Shown: one piece after another, positions 21,353 to 34,697 of the stretch
How positions within the stretch are numbered: the stretch's first letter is position 1
Layout: every line of letters begins with the position of its first letter
Assembly: GCA_027475525.1 (NCBI GenBank)
Contig: JAMWFC010000090.1
Coordinates: 1,116,001 to 1,180,000, forward strand
Direction: 5' to 3'
Origin: Macrolepiota albuminosa
Lineage: Eukaryota > Basidiomycota > Agaricomycetes > Agaricales > Agaricaceae
Length of the DNA stretch: 64,000 nt
Notes under the pieces: generated by a model
Told to the model about the DNA's origin: nothing
Seen by the model: the letters and a program-made list of their open reading frames with translations, nothing else
Databases searched by the model: none
Program-made: the position numbers and the translations under genes

Positions 21353-22736
21353 GCCTTAGGTGCTGTTTTAAGTACATTTATCTCCATCTCACTCACATCT
21401 TTCAAGCATGATCCTGAATAAGGCGTCATGAAGCTCTATGTTGAATCGAAGCATTAAAAGGGGTTTTGTTAAGTTGTCCGGCATGCCTTTGATATTTTCA
21501 TTATTCAAACGAGGCAATAAAGCATGGTCCGAGATGGTTTATACGCTCGTCGGTATTAAACAAAGCCTCGATTATTCGACGATCAGTCCACTTCAGAAGA
21601 CCGAAGCGGTCAGGCTCTCGTCTTCATTCTCGCGTATCAAACTCAAGCGTGCGTACTAAATTCTTGACCAAAAATCGCAAGTCAAGCTGATTTGAAGCAA
21701 CATCGAGTTGTCAAGATCCTAAACACGTAAAGACGGCAGGCAAACGGGCGAAGACATAACGGAGAATAAGTCTGACAATGTCTACCATATCTGTCCTACC
21801 TTTTCAGAAAATTAGTGGACACAGTGAAAAAAGAACGACTGGGAAGGTTATCGTGCGAACGCCTATACAATCCATATCGTGCCATCCATGTTCTACCTAA
21901 TGCCGGCGGTGCTCACTTTCTAGTGAAACAGGTGCCGCTACCCTGACTTGCTTACCAGATGTTCGATACAAGACCACGCCGTAAAATACCGTGCGAAAAG
22001 GAGGGGTTGACTCTGACATAACCGCATTCACTGCGACAGACTCGTAGTCGACGCGTTCACGTGGTAGCATGACCTCTGTAGAGCACGAGAGGAAAAATCC
22101 GTATTGGTTCCCCATGAGCGCTTCTACACGTCGGAGACAAGGCTAAGGTTAGTTCGAGTCCTGTGATTATACTTTGTAGCGATTCCTCAGCAAGGAATGC
22201 AAGAGCCAGTGCCGCACAATCAGAGAAAAGATATTGTATCTTACCTAATCCGTCAATAATGCCAGAACCGACTCGGAGGAGAAACACGTACAGAGCTTCT
22301 TGATTTCCATTACTACTAGCAAACACCATCACTGACTAGTCATCTACATCAACACTCTGGGATTGTTCAATCGGTTGTCAGCGAGTCAGAACTTGCTATC
22401 TTTGGGCGCAAGTAGCACGGCCTCTGACTCCTTTCGTTGCAACATATATATATAGACTTAAATCACCCATCGCGTTCACGTATACACCGGGGATTACGAA
22501 ATTTGTCGGATCTACCATTGCCTAAAGTCTGCCGAGAAGGCAGAACAGTTGAGCTTCCAGAATAGCTTTCTGGCAAGAACGTCAGGTCTGCGGCCAGACA
22601 GGTGATCTCGTCCTTTCGACCGATCAGTTGATCATCTTCTTCTGTGGCCCTGCCCTGATATAGTTCAGTACTGGTGACATGTTTTAATGCTATTCTCCCG
22701 CTTGCGCACAACTGGTGAGAAGCAAGCTCTAGGATA

Positions 22737-24528
22737 ATGTCTCAGGATAGGATCCTCGACAGTAAACGCCAAGCATCGCTTCCGAAACTGCAACTGTTCA
22801 TTCTCTACCTGATCCAACTCACAGAACCTATAACAGCGACGGTGGTTTTTCCCTTCGTTAACCAGTTCGTTAGAGACACAGGCATCACGGGTGGAGATGA
22901 GCGTAAGACAGGTTACTATGCGGGATTCATTGTAACCGTTCGTTCGTTTATTTTTTTCGTTAACGTTCGATGGGTCATTCCACAGGCCTCTGCGTTTTTT
23001 TTATCTGAAGGACTCGTGGTCTTTCATTGGGGATGGCTCTCAGATCGAATGGGAAGGCGACCTGTCCTTCTTTTGGGTCCTATAGGCCTATCTTTCGCAA
23101 TGCTCGGTTTCGGTGTATCTACTGATTTCTGGATAATGGTCGCATCAAGATGCGCACAGGGTGTTTTCAATGGCAATATCGGTACGTATTCGTGAAGAGT
23201 AGATCTTCTCTTGACTTATGTATAGAACACAGGGGTAGCCAAAACTGTTATCGCTGAGGTACTCTCGATATATTCGAGTCTCCGGAATCTAAAATGACTT
23301 GAATTTCACAGATTACGGACCCGACGAAGCTCGCGGACGCATATGCTATGATGCCCCTTGTATGGAGCCTTGGGTCCACCCTTGGGTAGGTTTCATGGTC
23401 TGACTTGTTCGGTTCCTGAGAGATCGGTATGACAATTTCAGACCAATACTCGGTGGCATCTTGGCAGATCCTGCCAAAAGATGGCCAAATATCTTCGGGA
23501 AAATGAACTACTTTACGCGTCATCCATACTTTCTTCCCTGTGCTGCAGCGGGATTCTCCGCATTGATAATATCTTTGATAGCAATACTTGGTTTAAAGGA
23601 GGTAGGCCAACTCGTTCAAACTTGTGTATGAGTTATACTGACTTGTAGTATATCATCAGTCTCTCCCGTCGGCTTTAGCGAAAAGAAAGCAGAAAGGAGA
23701 ATCTACAATTTGTGTTGAATCATCGCTGCTCGACAATGATACCCCCACTTATGGATCCACGGACCTTTCACTGAATAGACAGTCTGCAAAAATAGACACG
23801 GAGCCCCCAGTACCATTCAGGGGCCTACTTATACGTCAGGTTCTTATCCCTCTTCTGGTCTACACTTTTCTCGCCTTCGTAGACATGAGCATGCAAGTTT
23901 TGATGCCCCTGGTGTATTCTACCTCCATTTCACTCGGCGGCCTCGGATTTGACGCTTATCGCATCGGTTCAATTCTCAGCGTCTTTGGCTTCGTTAGCGC
24001 TTTCGTCCAGTTCTTTTTCTTGGGTAAACTTGTTCGCCGATTCGGACCCAGAAACCTTCTCGCTCTTACGCAGCTTAGTAATGCCGTCAACATCGGATTG
24101 TATCCAATATTATCCTTCTTTGCTCGTCGGGCCGGGAGAGCAGATGGGACAGTTTGGACTATAATAGTTCTACAGCTAATATCCCGCTTGACAAACGGGA
24201 TGGGTTGGGGTATGTGGAATCGAATTTTTCTCTAAGATTCCATTCTGATGGGCAGCACATTTATTATTTGGCAGGTTCTATTCAAATACTCATTGTGGAT
24301 AGTGCGCCGAATCGGGCGTCTTTGGGCGCTACCAACGGTATGGGACAGGCCGTAGGATGTATCGCACGATCCGTCGGCCCATCCGTGGCCTCATCACTAT
24401 TTTCACTGTCGCTGGAAAGGAACTTGGTAGGAGGAAATTTGGTCTTCTTTGTTCTTGTTGGATTCGCCTTCCTCGGTTTGGGTATCACGTTTATGCTTCC
24501 TCAGAAGCTCAGATCACAGACCAATTAA
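22737..24528 (+). CDS. MFS transporter (DHA1, zinc-induced-facilitator-like)
   Basis: The product is a polytopic plasma- or vacuolar-membrane secondary transporter; the substrate cannot be told from sequence. The ATG at 22,737 gives MSQDRILDSKRQASLPKLQL and a first hydrophobic segment. Motif A of the major facilitator superfamily reads GWLSDRMGRRPVLLLG after exon 2. Later segments include SLGSTLGPILGGILADPAKRWP and SAPNRASLGATNGMGQAVG, both typical of the fungal ZIFL/Zrt-like branch. Exons by eye are 22,737-22,931, 22,986-23,181, a 26-bp exon 23,233-23,258, then from 23,312, with further short introns near 23,385, 23,600 and 24,210. The stop is at 24,528. I see no broken exon; the last intron's acceptor is uncertain (two AG choices near 24,255 and 24,275). 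Confidence 0.85.
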
Positions 24529-25985
24529 AATACGGACACGAGCAACGTGGAGGGCTATGTAGTATCGGAGTTCGGCTGGATGTCCAAGGATTTTTTGGGA
24601 TGGGACATGTAGGTATCTAAAAATTCTTTGGCATTACTGTGGGCACATTGTGAAGGAAGGACGTTTATGGCAAGCGCCGAGTTTCTTCAGAACGATGAAG
24701 TTGAGCATGGATCGTTGAGTGCTTCGATGCCAATTCTCCCGGAATTATGTTGACGAGTGATTTTTCGCCGAACAAACAAACGCCCAAGGGTTAACCGCAA
24801 ATGGTGACTATTTCGATTTGTGAGATATTAGCGGAGACCCCAGAACAGCTACTGGTTCAAATGTTATGGGACTGAAGGACTGACAGAGTTACTCAAAGGA
24901 TGACAGAAGAAAGGTCTACACTGCGTTCACTCAGGGCGTGGTCACATGCAGAATATGTCATCACGTTGGGTAAAGGTAGATTTTGCAAATTTTGCTCCTC
25001 AAATCCATCATTTCGCGGACAAGCGTTTGAGGCAGCTTCTCGGGGCCTGGATGAACATCTAACAAAAGGGGAGATGCATCTCAATAACGTCTGGCCTGTC
25101 TCAGAACTGATTTTATCTGTCCCTTCAAGGTGGTCAGTCTCCTGGAGTTGCCCACCCTCGGGACGATGAAGTGTAGGTGTATATAGCACCCAGCGTAGCC
25201 TTGCTGTATCCAGCCCATTCCGGGCATGATCTCTGCTTACTGTAGTAGAGAACCCGACAGATTATGTCTGGACTGCTGGGCAAATTGCTCATATGTTGTG
25301 CGTCCTTCCTCTCGTAAATCGCCTGCAGCTGCTCTTTTCTCAGCCTGCCTGGTCCATCTTGCTTCAATCCTCCTCTTGCTGGCCAAAATGCTCATATGAT
25401 ACGCGTCCTTCCTCTCGTAGATTGTCTGCAGCTGGTCTTTCTCAGCCTGCGAAAATCCTTAATAATGTCTCTGGCTTGGATATGTTTCCAAGATGGAAGG
25501 CTACGCAGAGAGCTGTTCCGCTTTTGTAATGCCTGGTCAGGGTCGACACCGCGGAAATCAAGAGGCACGTTGTATTGACTGTCTTTCTACAATCTTTGGA
25601 AGAAAGACGCAATCCTTGTCATATTGTACAAGCTGGCTCATCCAGCCTCAAATTGTTCAAGCAAATGCGATAAACGACCATATGGCATATGTACGGTAGA
25701 CAAGACAAGAGAACACGCAACAGGAGTGTTGCGCAGCATACAATGGTAAGTAAAGGTATCGCCAAGATGAAGCAAGGGAAATGTCGTTAGATGAGGAGTC
25801 CAGCATATCCTACTCGTATCTAATATCGTCCAAAATGTCTGATCACCCTGCACACGACTCGAGCCAAGTCCTAGTCGGGCAACTGTTAAGGTCCGTCGCA
25901 CGCATCTATACAAGTAGTGCATACGTATCCACGGCCGCCCACAACAAATCAATCACACACTGGCTGAAATGTTCTATCTATGACT
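24529..25985. other. Intergenic, no confident gene
   Basis: The plus-strand open frame 24,900-25,169 contains CKFC followed by HLTKGEMH, a possible single zinc finger, but nothing around it confirms a gene. A near-duplicate of about 70 bp (listed separately) lies at 25,280-25,458. Confidence 0.35.
25280..25458 (-). repeat. Two near-copies of a 70-bp coding-like unit
   Basis: On the minus strand both units can be read as LQAIYERKDAQHMS and LQTIYERKDAYHMS. They are about 108 bp apart and fall in different frames, so the pair is either a decayed coding repeat or separate exons. No larger protein is recognised. Confidence 0.4.
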
Positions 25986-28643
25986 CTATGGACTTGGCAT
26001 CCAATTATCGCCCAAACCCCCCGCCCAAGGCGCACTTGACATATGCGACAGCGGGCTCGTAGGCTCAGAGGACGACCCGTTCCTCTCCGCGTCCATATCG
26101 TGTGACCCCGACATGCGATGTGTTCCTGCTCGCTCTGGAGGATAGTGCACAGTTTGTGGCACGTTGAGCAAGGGGCTCGGAAGAGGTGGCGTCGGGCGTG
26201 GACGCGGGCCGAAGGCAGACATTACAGGTGACGGACGCTTTCTGGATTCGGAGGAGACACTCTCAGAGTGAACTAGGGAATGCGATCGCGCCGTGGACAT
26301 GGCAGAAGGACGAGAAGAGACGGAGCTGACAGAACCTGACAGGTCCCGCCGTGACGAATTAGGGTCTGAGCCCGTGGAGCGGGCATGTGAAGGACCGAGA
26401 TGGGAGTTAGTCGAGTACAGGGAGCATTGTTCTGACATGACAGGAGACGGAATGGGCTGCGAGGATCATGTCAATAGAAGCCAAGAAGAGAGACTTTTGG
26501 AATACGTACAATACCAAACGTTGTGCGTCGTCCAAGCATACCCTGTTCAGCTGCCAGATTTCTCCATCCTTCTCCAGCACTAGGAGGTGCTTCTTCCAGA
26601 ACGTCAAAGGATATGGCTGTGGCTGTGTCCATGCTCGACAGGGTTGAGGACGTGGTGACAGGCGCATTGACAAGACGGATGGGCGGAGGTACATGCGCAA
26701 TGGATGACCCCTCATCCTTGCCCGAGTTCTGCGATGGAGGAACAAGACCGGGCGGGAAGGGATGGACTTTAAGCTCGTCAGTACCATCTGTCATTCCGGA
26801 ATTGGATGTCTTTATTGATGAGGCGAATGGTGAAACAGCGGCAGGTACGGGCATGTCAAGAACATCAACATCAACTGGAAGGCCATGGCTAATGTCAGGG
26901 ATGCTAGAGGGACATGATTGTGACGTGTAGGTGAGGTCAGGCACTGGCGGAACAGGCGGGATAGGCGAAGAGTTGGCTGGCCTACCCAGTTGTGGTACAA
27001 TGGATCCAGAGGGTGTGAGGGCTCGTGGCAAGGGCGTGATTGGGGCAGTGGGAGAAGTGGGAGATATAGGTGTTCCAGGTGAAGAGTGGGCATCATGGTA
27101 CACAGTAGTTCCGCTTATTCCACTAACAGTTGAAATGGGACGGTCACCTTCGAACACAGCTAGTCCTGGACGAGGGGCCGGAAGTTCGCTCATCTCAGGA
27201 CTAAGAAGAGCCTTTCCAATTTCCGGGTCTTCCTGGGCGAGAGGAGACACACTGTACCCGTTAGTCCGAGAGCTACGCCGTGAACTACTGTCAGAGTTCC
27301 TGAACCAACTGAGACGATCAAGACCTAGACTGTTCAAGAGCCCACGATTGCTGTTTCTGGTACAAGCTTCACCAAAGGACCCGACAAGACGTGGAGGTGC
27401 CCGAGATGTCAACTCTTCAACACGTACGCGACGTGCAGTGAGAAGGGTGGCAGCTTCATCAGCGTCTGGATAAGCAGAGAGCGAGTTCTGCGAGGGACGT
27501 TTCGCGAACAAAAGTGGGAACGTATTCAAGGAAGGGGAATGAGGATTTCCCGACGACCAACCTTCATTAGGGTCAAGTGAAGAAGGCGGTGAGTGCAAAG
27601 GCGACAATTCACCCTCGTTTCCCTGTGGAAGGACGGCCTCTTCATTGATACGATCGAGTTCCTCGGTAGTTAGTATGGGGCCGCGACGTTGACGCTCAAT
27701 CTCGGCTGCTGTGCCAGGCTGTAGGTTAAGCGTTGGGCGGTCCACCAACACACCATATCCGGAATGATTGGTGCCAGAGGTGCCAGCAGAACCCTTGGAA
27801 GACTGACTACCGGTAGCTGGCACAGGAACACGGGTGATGCCGACAAATGGAGGCACGTTTGAATTCGCGGCCACGGGTTGAGGAACTTCGTCAGTGGTGT
27901 GAGCAAGGAAGGGATCAGCTTCTCCGCCGCTCGACCGAGGGGAACGGTCATTCCAACCGACGATATGATAGCTCGAATTGCTGTATGACGCCCAGGGATA
28001 GGCAAAAGGTGTAAGGTGCTGAGTCCGTCTCTGCTCAGTAGTCTGCAACATTTCAGGATCCCCTTGTCTCCTCCTCCGACCTTTCATACATAGGTAGAGG
28101 AGAATCGCAGCTATGAAGAGGAAGATCAAACCGAGGATGCTGCCCACAATCACACCAATCAATCCTCCGCGGGAAAGATGATGTGATGGTTCAGCAAAAG
28201 ACGTAGGAGTAGCAGAAAGAGTAGTCATAGTCATAGAGTCTGATACTGGTAAAGATGAAGCGGTGAAGGGAATAGGCGTCGCAAGGGAGGTTGAAGTAGG
28301 TGTCGCAAGGGAGGTTGAAGTAGGTGTCGCAGTTGTAGTTGTAAGGGGAATTTCAGTGGATGTTGTGGCAGAAAATTGAGTAGCAGTCGTGACAGGTGGA
28401 ATGGTTGAAGTGGTGGCTGGTGAAGTGAGTCCACCGTAAATCCAGTCCGGGCCCAAAGGAATCTGGAGTATGTGAAGCCAGTAGACGGATGACACGTCAA
28501 CAAGTACTTACACTTGGTCCATAGTAAGTCAATGGGAGGAAGAGGACTGTTGTTTCAGTGGCTGTAGGCTCACCATTCCCATCGAAGAGCACGGTGGGTA
28601 GCGCCGTCAGCCAAGGAGGATAAACCTGTGTCGGTGCCGCCAT
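25986..28643 (-). CDS. Ser/Thr-rich single-pass membrane protein
   Basis: I do not recognise a named family. Three exons fit: 28,643-28,512 (ATG giving MAAPTQVYPPWLTALPTVLF), 28,462 to about 26,510, and a last exon to 25,986. The intron before the last exon opens GTACGT and closes CGCAG. The outer part is rich in Ser/Thr, with a 24-bp repeat unit (TSTSLATP) near 28,281-28,330. It is followed by one transmembrane segment (GLIGVIVGSILGLIFLFIAA), then basic residues (KGRRRRQ) and a long disordered Ser/Pro-rich tail of about 650 residues. This layout resembles Mid2/Wsc-like surface sensors, but no WSC cysteine domain and no clear signal peptide are seen, so a type III topology is possible. Role is inference only. 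Confidence 0.75.
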
Positions 28644-29627
28644 AAAGTTATTTTTTTTGGTTTATGTCAAATGAAAACTGTTCAAAAGGTTAAATGTCGT
28701 TAGTGAGCGTGATGTTTCTACTAACAAACGGAGAAAATCAGCACTTTAGACACTCAAAACGCAAAACAGTAGATGAGCTTACTGTTCTTTCTTATTTTTT
28801 GGCTTTTTGACGCGTAGAAGGGGGCGGTGTAAAGGGAAGAAGTGAAGGAAGAGGTGGAAGCGAACTTGGCCACCCGCAGTGCCGTTATTGAACCAACGTC
28901 ACGTGGCAATCTTTCTCTCCTCATGTGATCGCATCGTGGCGTGTCCAATTGGAGAACAATTGGAGAACAATAGCGGCAGAGACGCAGAGACATTTCGATA
29001 CATATCAGTCGAGGGGTTGCCTCGTATGTGGCTGTAGTACATTGATCCACAAATAGGCAAACCGACAACATCAGACTTTCGCATCGATTGATCCCAGGGT
29101 CTTTCGGCCTCCTATCAAGAAAGAAGCAGTCATCTGCTGTGATGAGCTTCTGATCACTTGTTAAAACTACCGGTGGTGATGCGGCAATTTGTTAGACAAA
29201 GCAATGTGATATTGTACAAAACGATTTCTAAAGTCGAAACATATGTGCAAATGTACAAAAAATCGTCAGAGATACAGCGATAAGCAAAGCAACACGAGGC
29301 GTGATCTAGTTAATCAAACAGGATAGATGGGAAAACTGGCATAACAACGCAAAGGGTATGAAAGGTGGTATAGACATGGCGAAAGCAAAGTCAAAGAGAA
29401 GCGATATAGCATGACGAAAGATAGAGATGTGAGATGTATGTCGTTTTACAGGTCGTTACATGTGCGTTATATGGGTACAGATGGACACAGAGAACGGGTG
29501 TCCCAATGTCCCTATGAAAGGATGATGGACATGAAAGGGTTCGGCGTGATATCATCTATATTCCACAAAATCAGGAACGGGTGCAATTTCTAAAAGAGAA
29601 CAAAGGACTCACAACTGCAAGGTGAGC
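28644..29627. other. Intergenic, promoter side of membrane-protein gene
   Basis: This is the upstream region of the membrane-protein gene on one side and the region after the forkhead stop on the other. A short repeat, TTGGAGAACAATTGGAGAACAAT, lies near 28,950. I see no gene. Confidence 0.45.
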
Positions 29628-31420
29628 TCAAGACGCCCGGCGTTTTCCTTTATCCCCTCGAAGGTGCCTGTGCGAATCGTCTTCCTCCATGTGAGCATAG
29701 CCATAGCCTGAATGCCCCTGTCCCTGAGGGATATATTCCTCTCCAGAGGCTCCCATCGGACCGTAGACATTTTCTTCAAAAATGGGAACCGTTGAGGGGC
29801 GAGTAGGGTACATGCGAGGATCAGGTTCATTCATGGGCGGCAGGGGCGAGCTATTAGTGCGCGAGATAGAGAGGCGAGAATGAGAACGTGTTGCAGATGG
29901 CCCAAAGTTGCTTGTCTGGCCATAGGGAGGCATGGCGCCGTACGCGACTGAAGCATTATTCATGGACATGGAGCTCCCACCGCTGATAGGATACGGTGGA
30001 CTAGACGAGGAACCGGGGCGCGAATGCGAATAACGACTGCGACATGGGTGGGCATGATCATCATGGGACCCGTCGTCATCATCATCATCGTCAAAGTCGT
30101 CATCATCTTCGTGTTTAATGTGCAGCTCCCTAGACGAATGTGACGAAGACAATTTGCCCTTGCGCTTCCTTTCCCGTTTCTGACCGTAGCCGTTACGGTT
30201 GGTGAGAGACCAATAGCCGCCCTTGCCGGGTTCGCTGATATCTCGCCCTTCATTGTGAAAGATGGACTCAAGGGAGAGGTTATGGCGCACAGACCTCTGG
30301 ATACAAAACCTATGTTAGCTCAAATCCGCGCCGCCGTATACCATCTGCAACTACGTACCTGCCATTTCTTTCCTCCGCTTTTCCCATCACGTCCGGTCTC
30401 ATCGGGCAAATTCTTGTAGTAAGAAAACCTGTTCTCAATTTCGCTATATATCTCCTGAAGAGAGAGACGACGACTGGGGCTTCCCCAGATAGCCAATGAA
30501 ACCAAGACCTTGTAGGTCACATTCGGCCGCGATCCCGCGGGAGGATCGGGTAATGACCAGAGGCTAATGGGCTGCCTCGCTGTAAGACCAGCATTTTCTC
30601 GTAACCAATCTTCAATTGGTTGATAACGCGAGGAATCGCCACTAGACAGTGATAATGAGACGCTGGCAGGAGAGTCAGGCTTGACACCAGGGCTAATATT
30701 GCCGCTTGAGTGTGATGGAGAGGTCGAATAAGGGCTAGGACGACCTGTGTCGGTATAAATATGACGCTGGCCTTGAAGTTGGAAAGCGCCCTGGGGAGAT
30801 GGACCTTGACCAGGTCGGAGATGTTGAGGTGGCATTCCCGGTATATCACGGGCACCGCCTCGACGGTAAAACCCGGGCTTGTCACCTAGGTAGTCGGCTG
30901 TAGAGGGTCTAACGTGGTCATGACGCTGTGGAATTGGGCCGTTCCATGTACGTGCATCGTTCGAGTAGTAGATTTGAGGTTCTCGCGAACCATGGGCATG
31001 TGGAGCGTACACTCCGATCCCGGCGTGGGATTGCTGGTAGCCAATAGGCTGACCCGTTGGAAGCGCGGAGAAGTCGAAGACGTCCTGTTCAAGGAATACG
31101 AAATATGTCACTGGTTGAAATGCGCCACATAGAAGAATGAACCATACCTGTCCGTGATCCGGAGGAAGATGCGCGCCTCTGGAGCTTCGATGGTGGTCCC
31201 TTTGAGCCTCTGGAGTATATTGACCGCCTCCGCCAGCAAGTTGAGTGCCGTACGAGTTCTGCTGGAGACCAGGGGAGGCCGGTTGACGGTAGGGACCACC
31301 CCCGCCACCGGTTTCGGACTCTTCCGAGGCATGACTGTAAAGAAGCGGGACGCCGAGCATGTCAACCGCGTTGGCTGGGAAGTTGTTTGAAGACAAGTCC
31401 TGTTGATTCGGAGGCGGCAT
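29628..31420 (-). CDS. Forkhead (winged-helix) transcription factor
   Basis: This is a nuclear DNA-binding regulator. The minus-strand ATG at 31,420 gives MPPPNQQDLSSNNF. The forkhead domain starts at about RPNVTYKVLVSLAIWGSPS and continues LSLQEIYSEIENRFSYYKNL. After an intron it reads KKWQRSVRHNLSLESIF, the recognition helix, then GKGGYWSLTN. Exons are 31,420-31,148, 31,084 to about 30,360, and about 30,300-29,628. A polyacidic run of about a dozen Asp follows the domain, near 30,060-30,110, with a basic KRERKRKGK block before it that is probably a nuclear signal. The N-terminal half is Gln/Pro/Gly-rich. Intron 1 is 63 bp with no stop, so retention would add 21 residues. The stop is at 29,628. 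Closest known roles are Fkh1/2- or Hcm1-type cell-cycle regulation, but the subgroup is not decided. Confidence 0.9.
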
Positions 31421-34400
31421 GTCTGCTGTAAAGACGAACATCAAAACAAAAAAAAACCACGCGGACCCACAAGAAAACGGGGAAGGGCGGGGGACGGGAC
31501 AATATTCCAGGCACATCGGATCCACACATAATTAGTTTATAAAAATACAAAACAATGCAAGAATGGAATCAGAAATTAGTACGCGATGATCTTCGCCCGA
31601 GAAAGGAAGGCGTACCACAACGGTTGTCACGGAACGTGATCGCGTACAAGGCCTTTGAAAAAGTGGAAAAGAATGCTTGGAGAAGCAGGACTTTGACCAC
31701 AGGACGATTGGGACACCCAATGAGAGCTCCTTGTGAAGAAATTCCATGTTTGTAGGCCCGCTTTTAACAACATTGCAAGCAGTGACCTCGAGTTTCGTGA
31801 CAGTCACCAAAGACCTCCTTTTAGTAAGAAAAAATTGCTTTACAAGGCAATTCTTTGGATTGGTTAAAGTGAAAAAAACCAATCCGCCCTCGGGATTGGG
31901 CCCGACCCACATTTTTGACGTGCGAATTTCGCTTATGAGGGCATCTGAGGCTTTGGCAGAGAGTGAGGATGGACAAAACCGGCATGGGAAGAAATAAATT
32001 ACTCAACAAAGCAGTGTCGGTATGTGTTTGTCCACCGCTTCCAGATCAAGGAATTCCCTTGATTGGGGCGGACCCATTTTTCTTATAAATTGCTTTTAAG
32101 AGCAATAGACTGCCTATGCGTCGGTATCCAACATAGGTAATTCGTCGGCTGGCCCGTGCACATAATTTTCTCTGCACCATCAAAACGCATCAGGGACTCC
32201 AATTTGGTTCCGTAACATGGAGAGATGTCATTGATGTAGGTCTTTAAATAGATTTTCGGTGGGTGCAGATGCCTGATAGCGTTGTAGAGAGTGGGCGCGA
32301 TGCAAGGGGGGCGGAGCCAAAATTGGACCATCACAAACTTGTTATTCGGCCCATGTATTCCTGTCGAATGTAAATATTGGCCAGTCGTCAGTCAATGCAT
32401 CATATGCCTACGTATAATACTTACTCTCAACAATTATTTTTTTCTGTTCAAGGTTGAGGATTCACACTGAAAATGGCGAAATACGCGTTCTTTGCATCTC
32501 GTGGGTCCATCTTGATTTTCGACGGTTCCACGTTCTGTACATATAAGCAACCCTCCCTTGGCCCGGGCTATTCTTGTATATTTCCAATTCCACTCACTTA
32601 CGTATGTGGCGATCCGCCGGATCCTTTTTGTAAGATTCAAAACACCCACAACTTTTCCAGGAACCGTGTCATTCTATCTTAACGCACCCTTTTTGGTTCT
32701 AATATATCTGGTCCTATGGCTTTGAATAGTGGATAAATCATCTGCCGGAGTAAGCATGTTGCAAATGTTTGTCTTGATCCAGGAGAAGATTCCTTTCGAC
32801 TTGTAATCACGAGGAACAAGTCGCGCTATCTCAAGCTTTCTAGATAAGCTCATCTGATGAATTGCAACTGCTCTTTCCTGTGCGTTCAGTATTTCTGATT
32901 CTTGTAATCGACCAATTATCCATCTACCCCCATTCAGCTATGATATCTATGATATCAGTTCTTGGCGATCAAAATAGCCTCCGTGTCCTATGGCCCTGCG
33001 AATCAACCGATTCCGTACCCTCTACCACTGCCTTTCTTGTTTTTGTGGTGAGTCACATATTCTAGGGAGAAAATACTGCCCCCGACTCTGGATGAAAGTC
33101 ATTCGTGAGCTTCTACTTGATGGTTGAAAAGTCGGTTAAGCTTTGTACTGAGGTCGAGGTCTCGTCCTGGACATAACTTCCTTCCTTGTCGGCAACTGTT
33201 TGCTCCAACTGCATTTGTACCAGTCAACGTCTCTGCCTCTCATGAGCAGCCTCTCTCGCTTGTTATTAAAGAAGACTGATTATGTGACAAACTGGGCAAT
33301 GGTCGATAATTTTGCTGCCCGAAATATCATCCCTCGTAGCCCTCGTCATCGATGCCTCGCTTAACGTTCCTCTCGGTTTTTTCTGCACTTTTCAAGGGGC
33401 TAAGCTCACTATGGTTCACTGAAGAACTGACAGGATAGGTCCTTAGATTTGTTCTACAGAGAATAATCAAGCATCTGTGAACTAGCCGAATACGTGGGAC
33501 CTTGTAATACTAGGGGTGCTCAATTGTTTCTGAACCTGCTCGCTTACGAAAGTCGTATCATCGTTCTTAAAACAGAGTCTCTCCGGATCTTACACTTTGA
33601 TTCAATCAGTGCCATGGACCGCCAAGATACCGTCATTGTGGGGAAGGTCATGATGGACTGAGCACCCCAAAAACGTGAGTGTTTGGACTGTTTTGCTCGG
33701 TGTGTGCGTTTTGCTGGTGTGCGCTCGATCACATCGCACCCGCTTATATATCTAGCACTTCAAAGCGAAAAAGAAATTGTAAGTTTGTCAGATATCCTTC
33801 ATGTCTACCTAATATGCAACCGAAATGTGCTTTGACTCAAAACAACGGCTGGAAGTACAGAAATTGGAACTTAGCTCGTATAAGAGAATGCATTGTTTAG
33901 ACATGAAGCTTTAGAAACTCCACGGTCCAGTCCTGAAATCATCCCGGGTAGGAGTTGGCAATATTCCGACGCCTCAGCCTCCTCTTTACATATCACCCCG
34001 CACGTGATCCGCAAGTCACTTCCATGACTATCCATGGCGACAGAAGGAACTTCGACGGGTAGACTGGAGAATTCTCTTTGGTTATCATCGTACTGAATCG
34101 TCTCCGTCTCGAGATAATCTAGTTCCATCTCATTTGACTTTACACTGTTGTTTGCCCTTGCACTCCCTCCATACAAACATATTCTTCAACAATGGGCTTC
34201 GACAAACTTGCAGCCTTAAGGCATGTCTTATCACCCGCCTCAATCATGTGTCGTTGCGACAGAGAATTGTATCACCAACTTTTCTCTCGACGATTGTCCT
34301 AAGGCTTCGAGGGCGCGAACATTCTGGGTTAGAAGATGGGTGTTTATTCCTTTGGGCATGGGGGTCAGGGGTTGGGCTTGAAGTTCATGAACTTTTTCCA

Positions 34401-34697
34401 AGGTTTCTAAGGCATATTCTGTTCTGTTTCTTTCTTTTGGTGGAGACATGCTCTATCGTATTAAACACGGGCAAAGACTCTATAATAAGAGAAGCGGCAT
34501 AAAGTAAACTGAGTAAACAGTAAAGGTTGAGAGGGGAGTGTAAGAGATAGTACATATACAAGTTATAGGGTACATAAAAACGAAAAGATGTCCATATCGA
34601 AGTTATGCTAGAATGGATGGACGAAAGAAATGGAATATTTCGATTCTACGGAATTATATAACCAAGTTCGCCCTCCTTCACCCGAATCTCAACTACT
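31421..34697. other. Long intergenic stretch
   Basis: It holds the upstream region of the forkhead gene. GGATTGGTT and AACCAATCC pair as a hairpin at about 31,857-31,886, the latter also a CCAAT-type word. The open frames at 31,532-31,912 (-), 33,871-34,176 (-) and 34,134-34,502 (+) have no recognisable domain and overlap each other. I see no supported gene in 3.3 kb, which is long for this otherwise dense region. Confidence 0.4.

Larger units (their letters stand above)
17940..22736. other. Gene-poor, repeat-rich stretch
   Basis: I find no gene I can support here. The first kilobase is AT-rich and featureless. From 19,400 to 21,360 there are inverted and direct repeats, listed separately. 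The minus-strand open frame at 22,057-22,332 (91 codons) and the plus-strand frame at 21,438-21,659 (73 codons) lack recognisable motifs. Remnants of decayed elements are the likeliest content. Confidence 0.4.

Noticed and set aside
22150..22175. TTCGAGTCC-like word suggesting a tRNA T loop
   Set aside because: The flanking bases do not form a five-pair stem, and no acceptor or anticodon arm can be drawn.
29960..30271. Alternative frame with Met/Thr runs in the forkhead gene
   Set aside because: It is an out-of-frame reading of the Asp-rich repeat of the forkhead protein.
31532..31912. 126-codon minus-strand frame upstream of the forkhead gene
   Set aside because: No motif, no splice-supported extension and no plausible start context; treated as chance.
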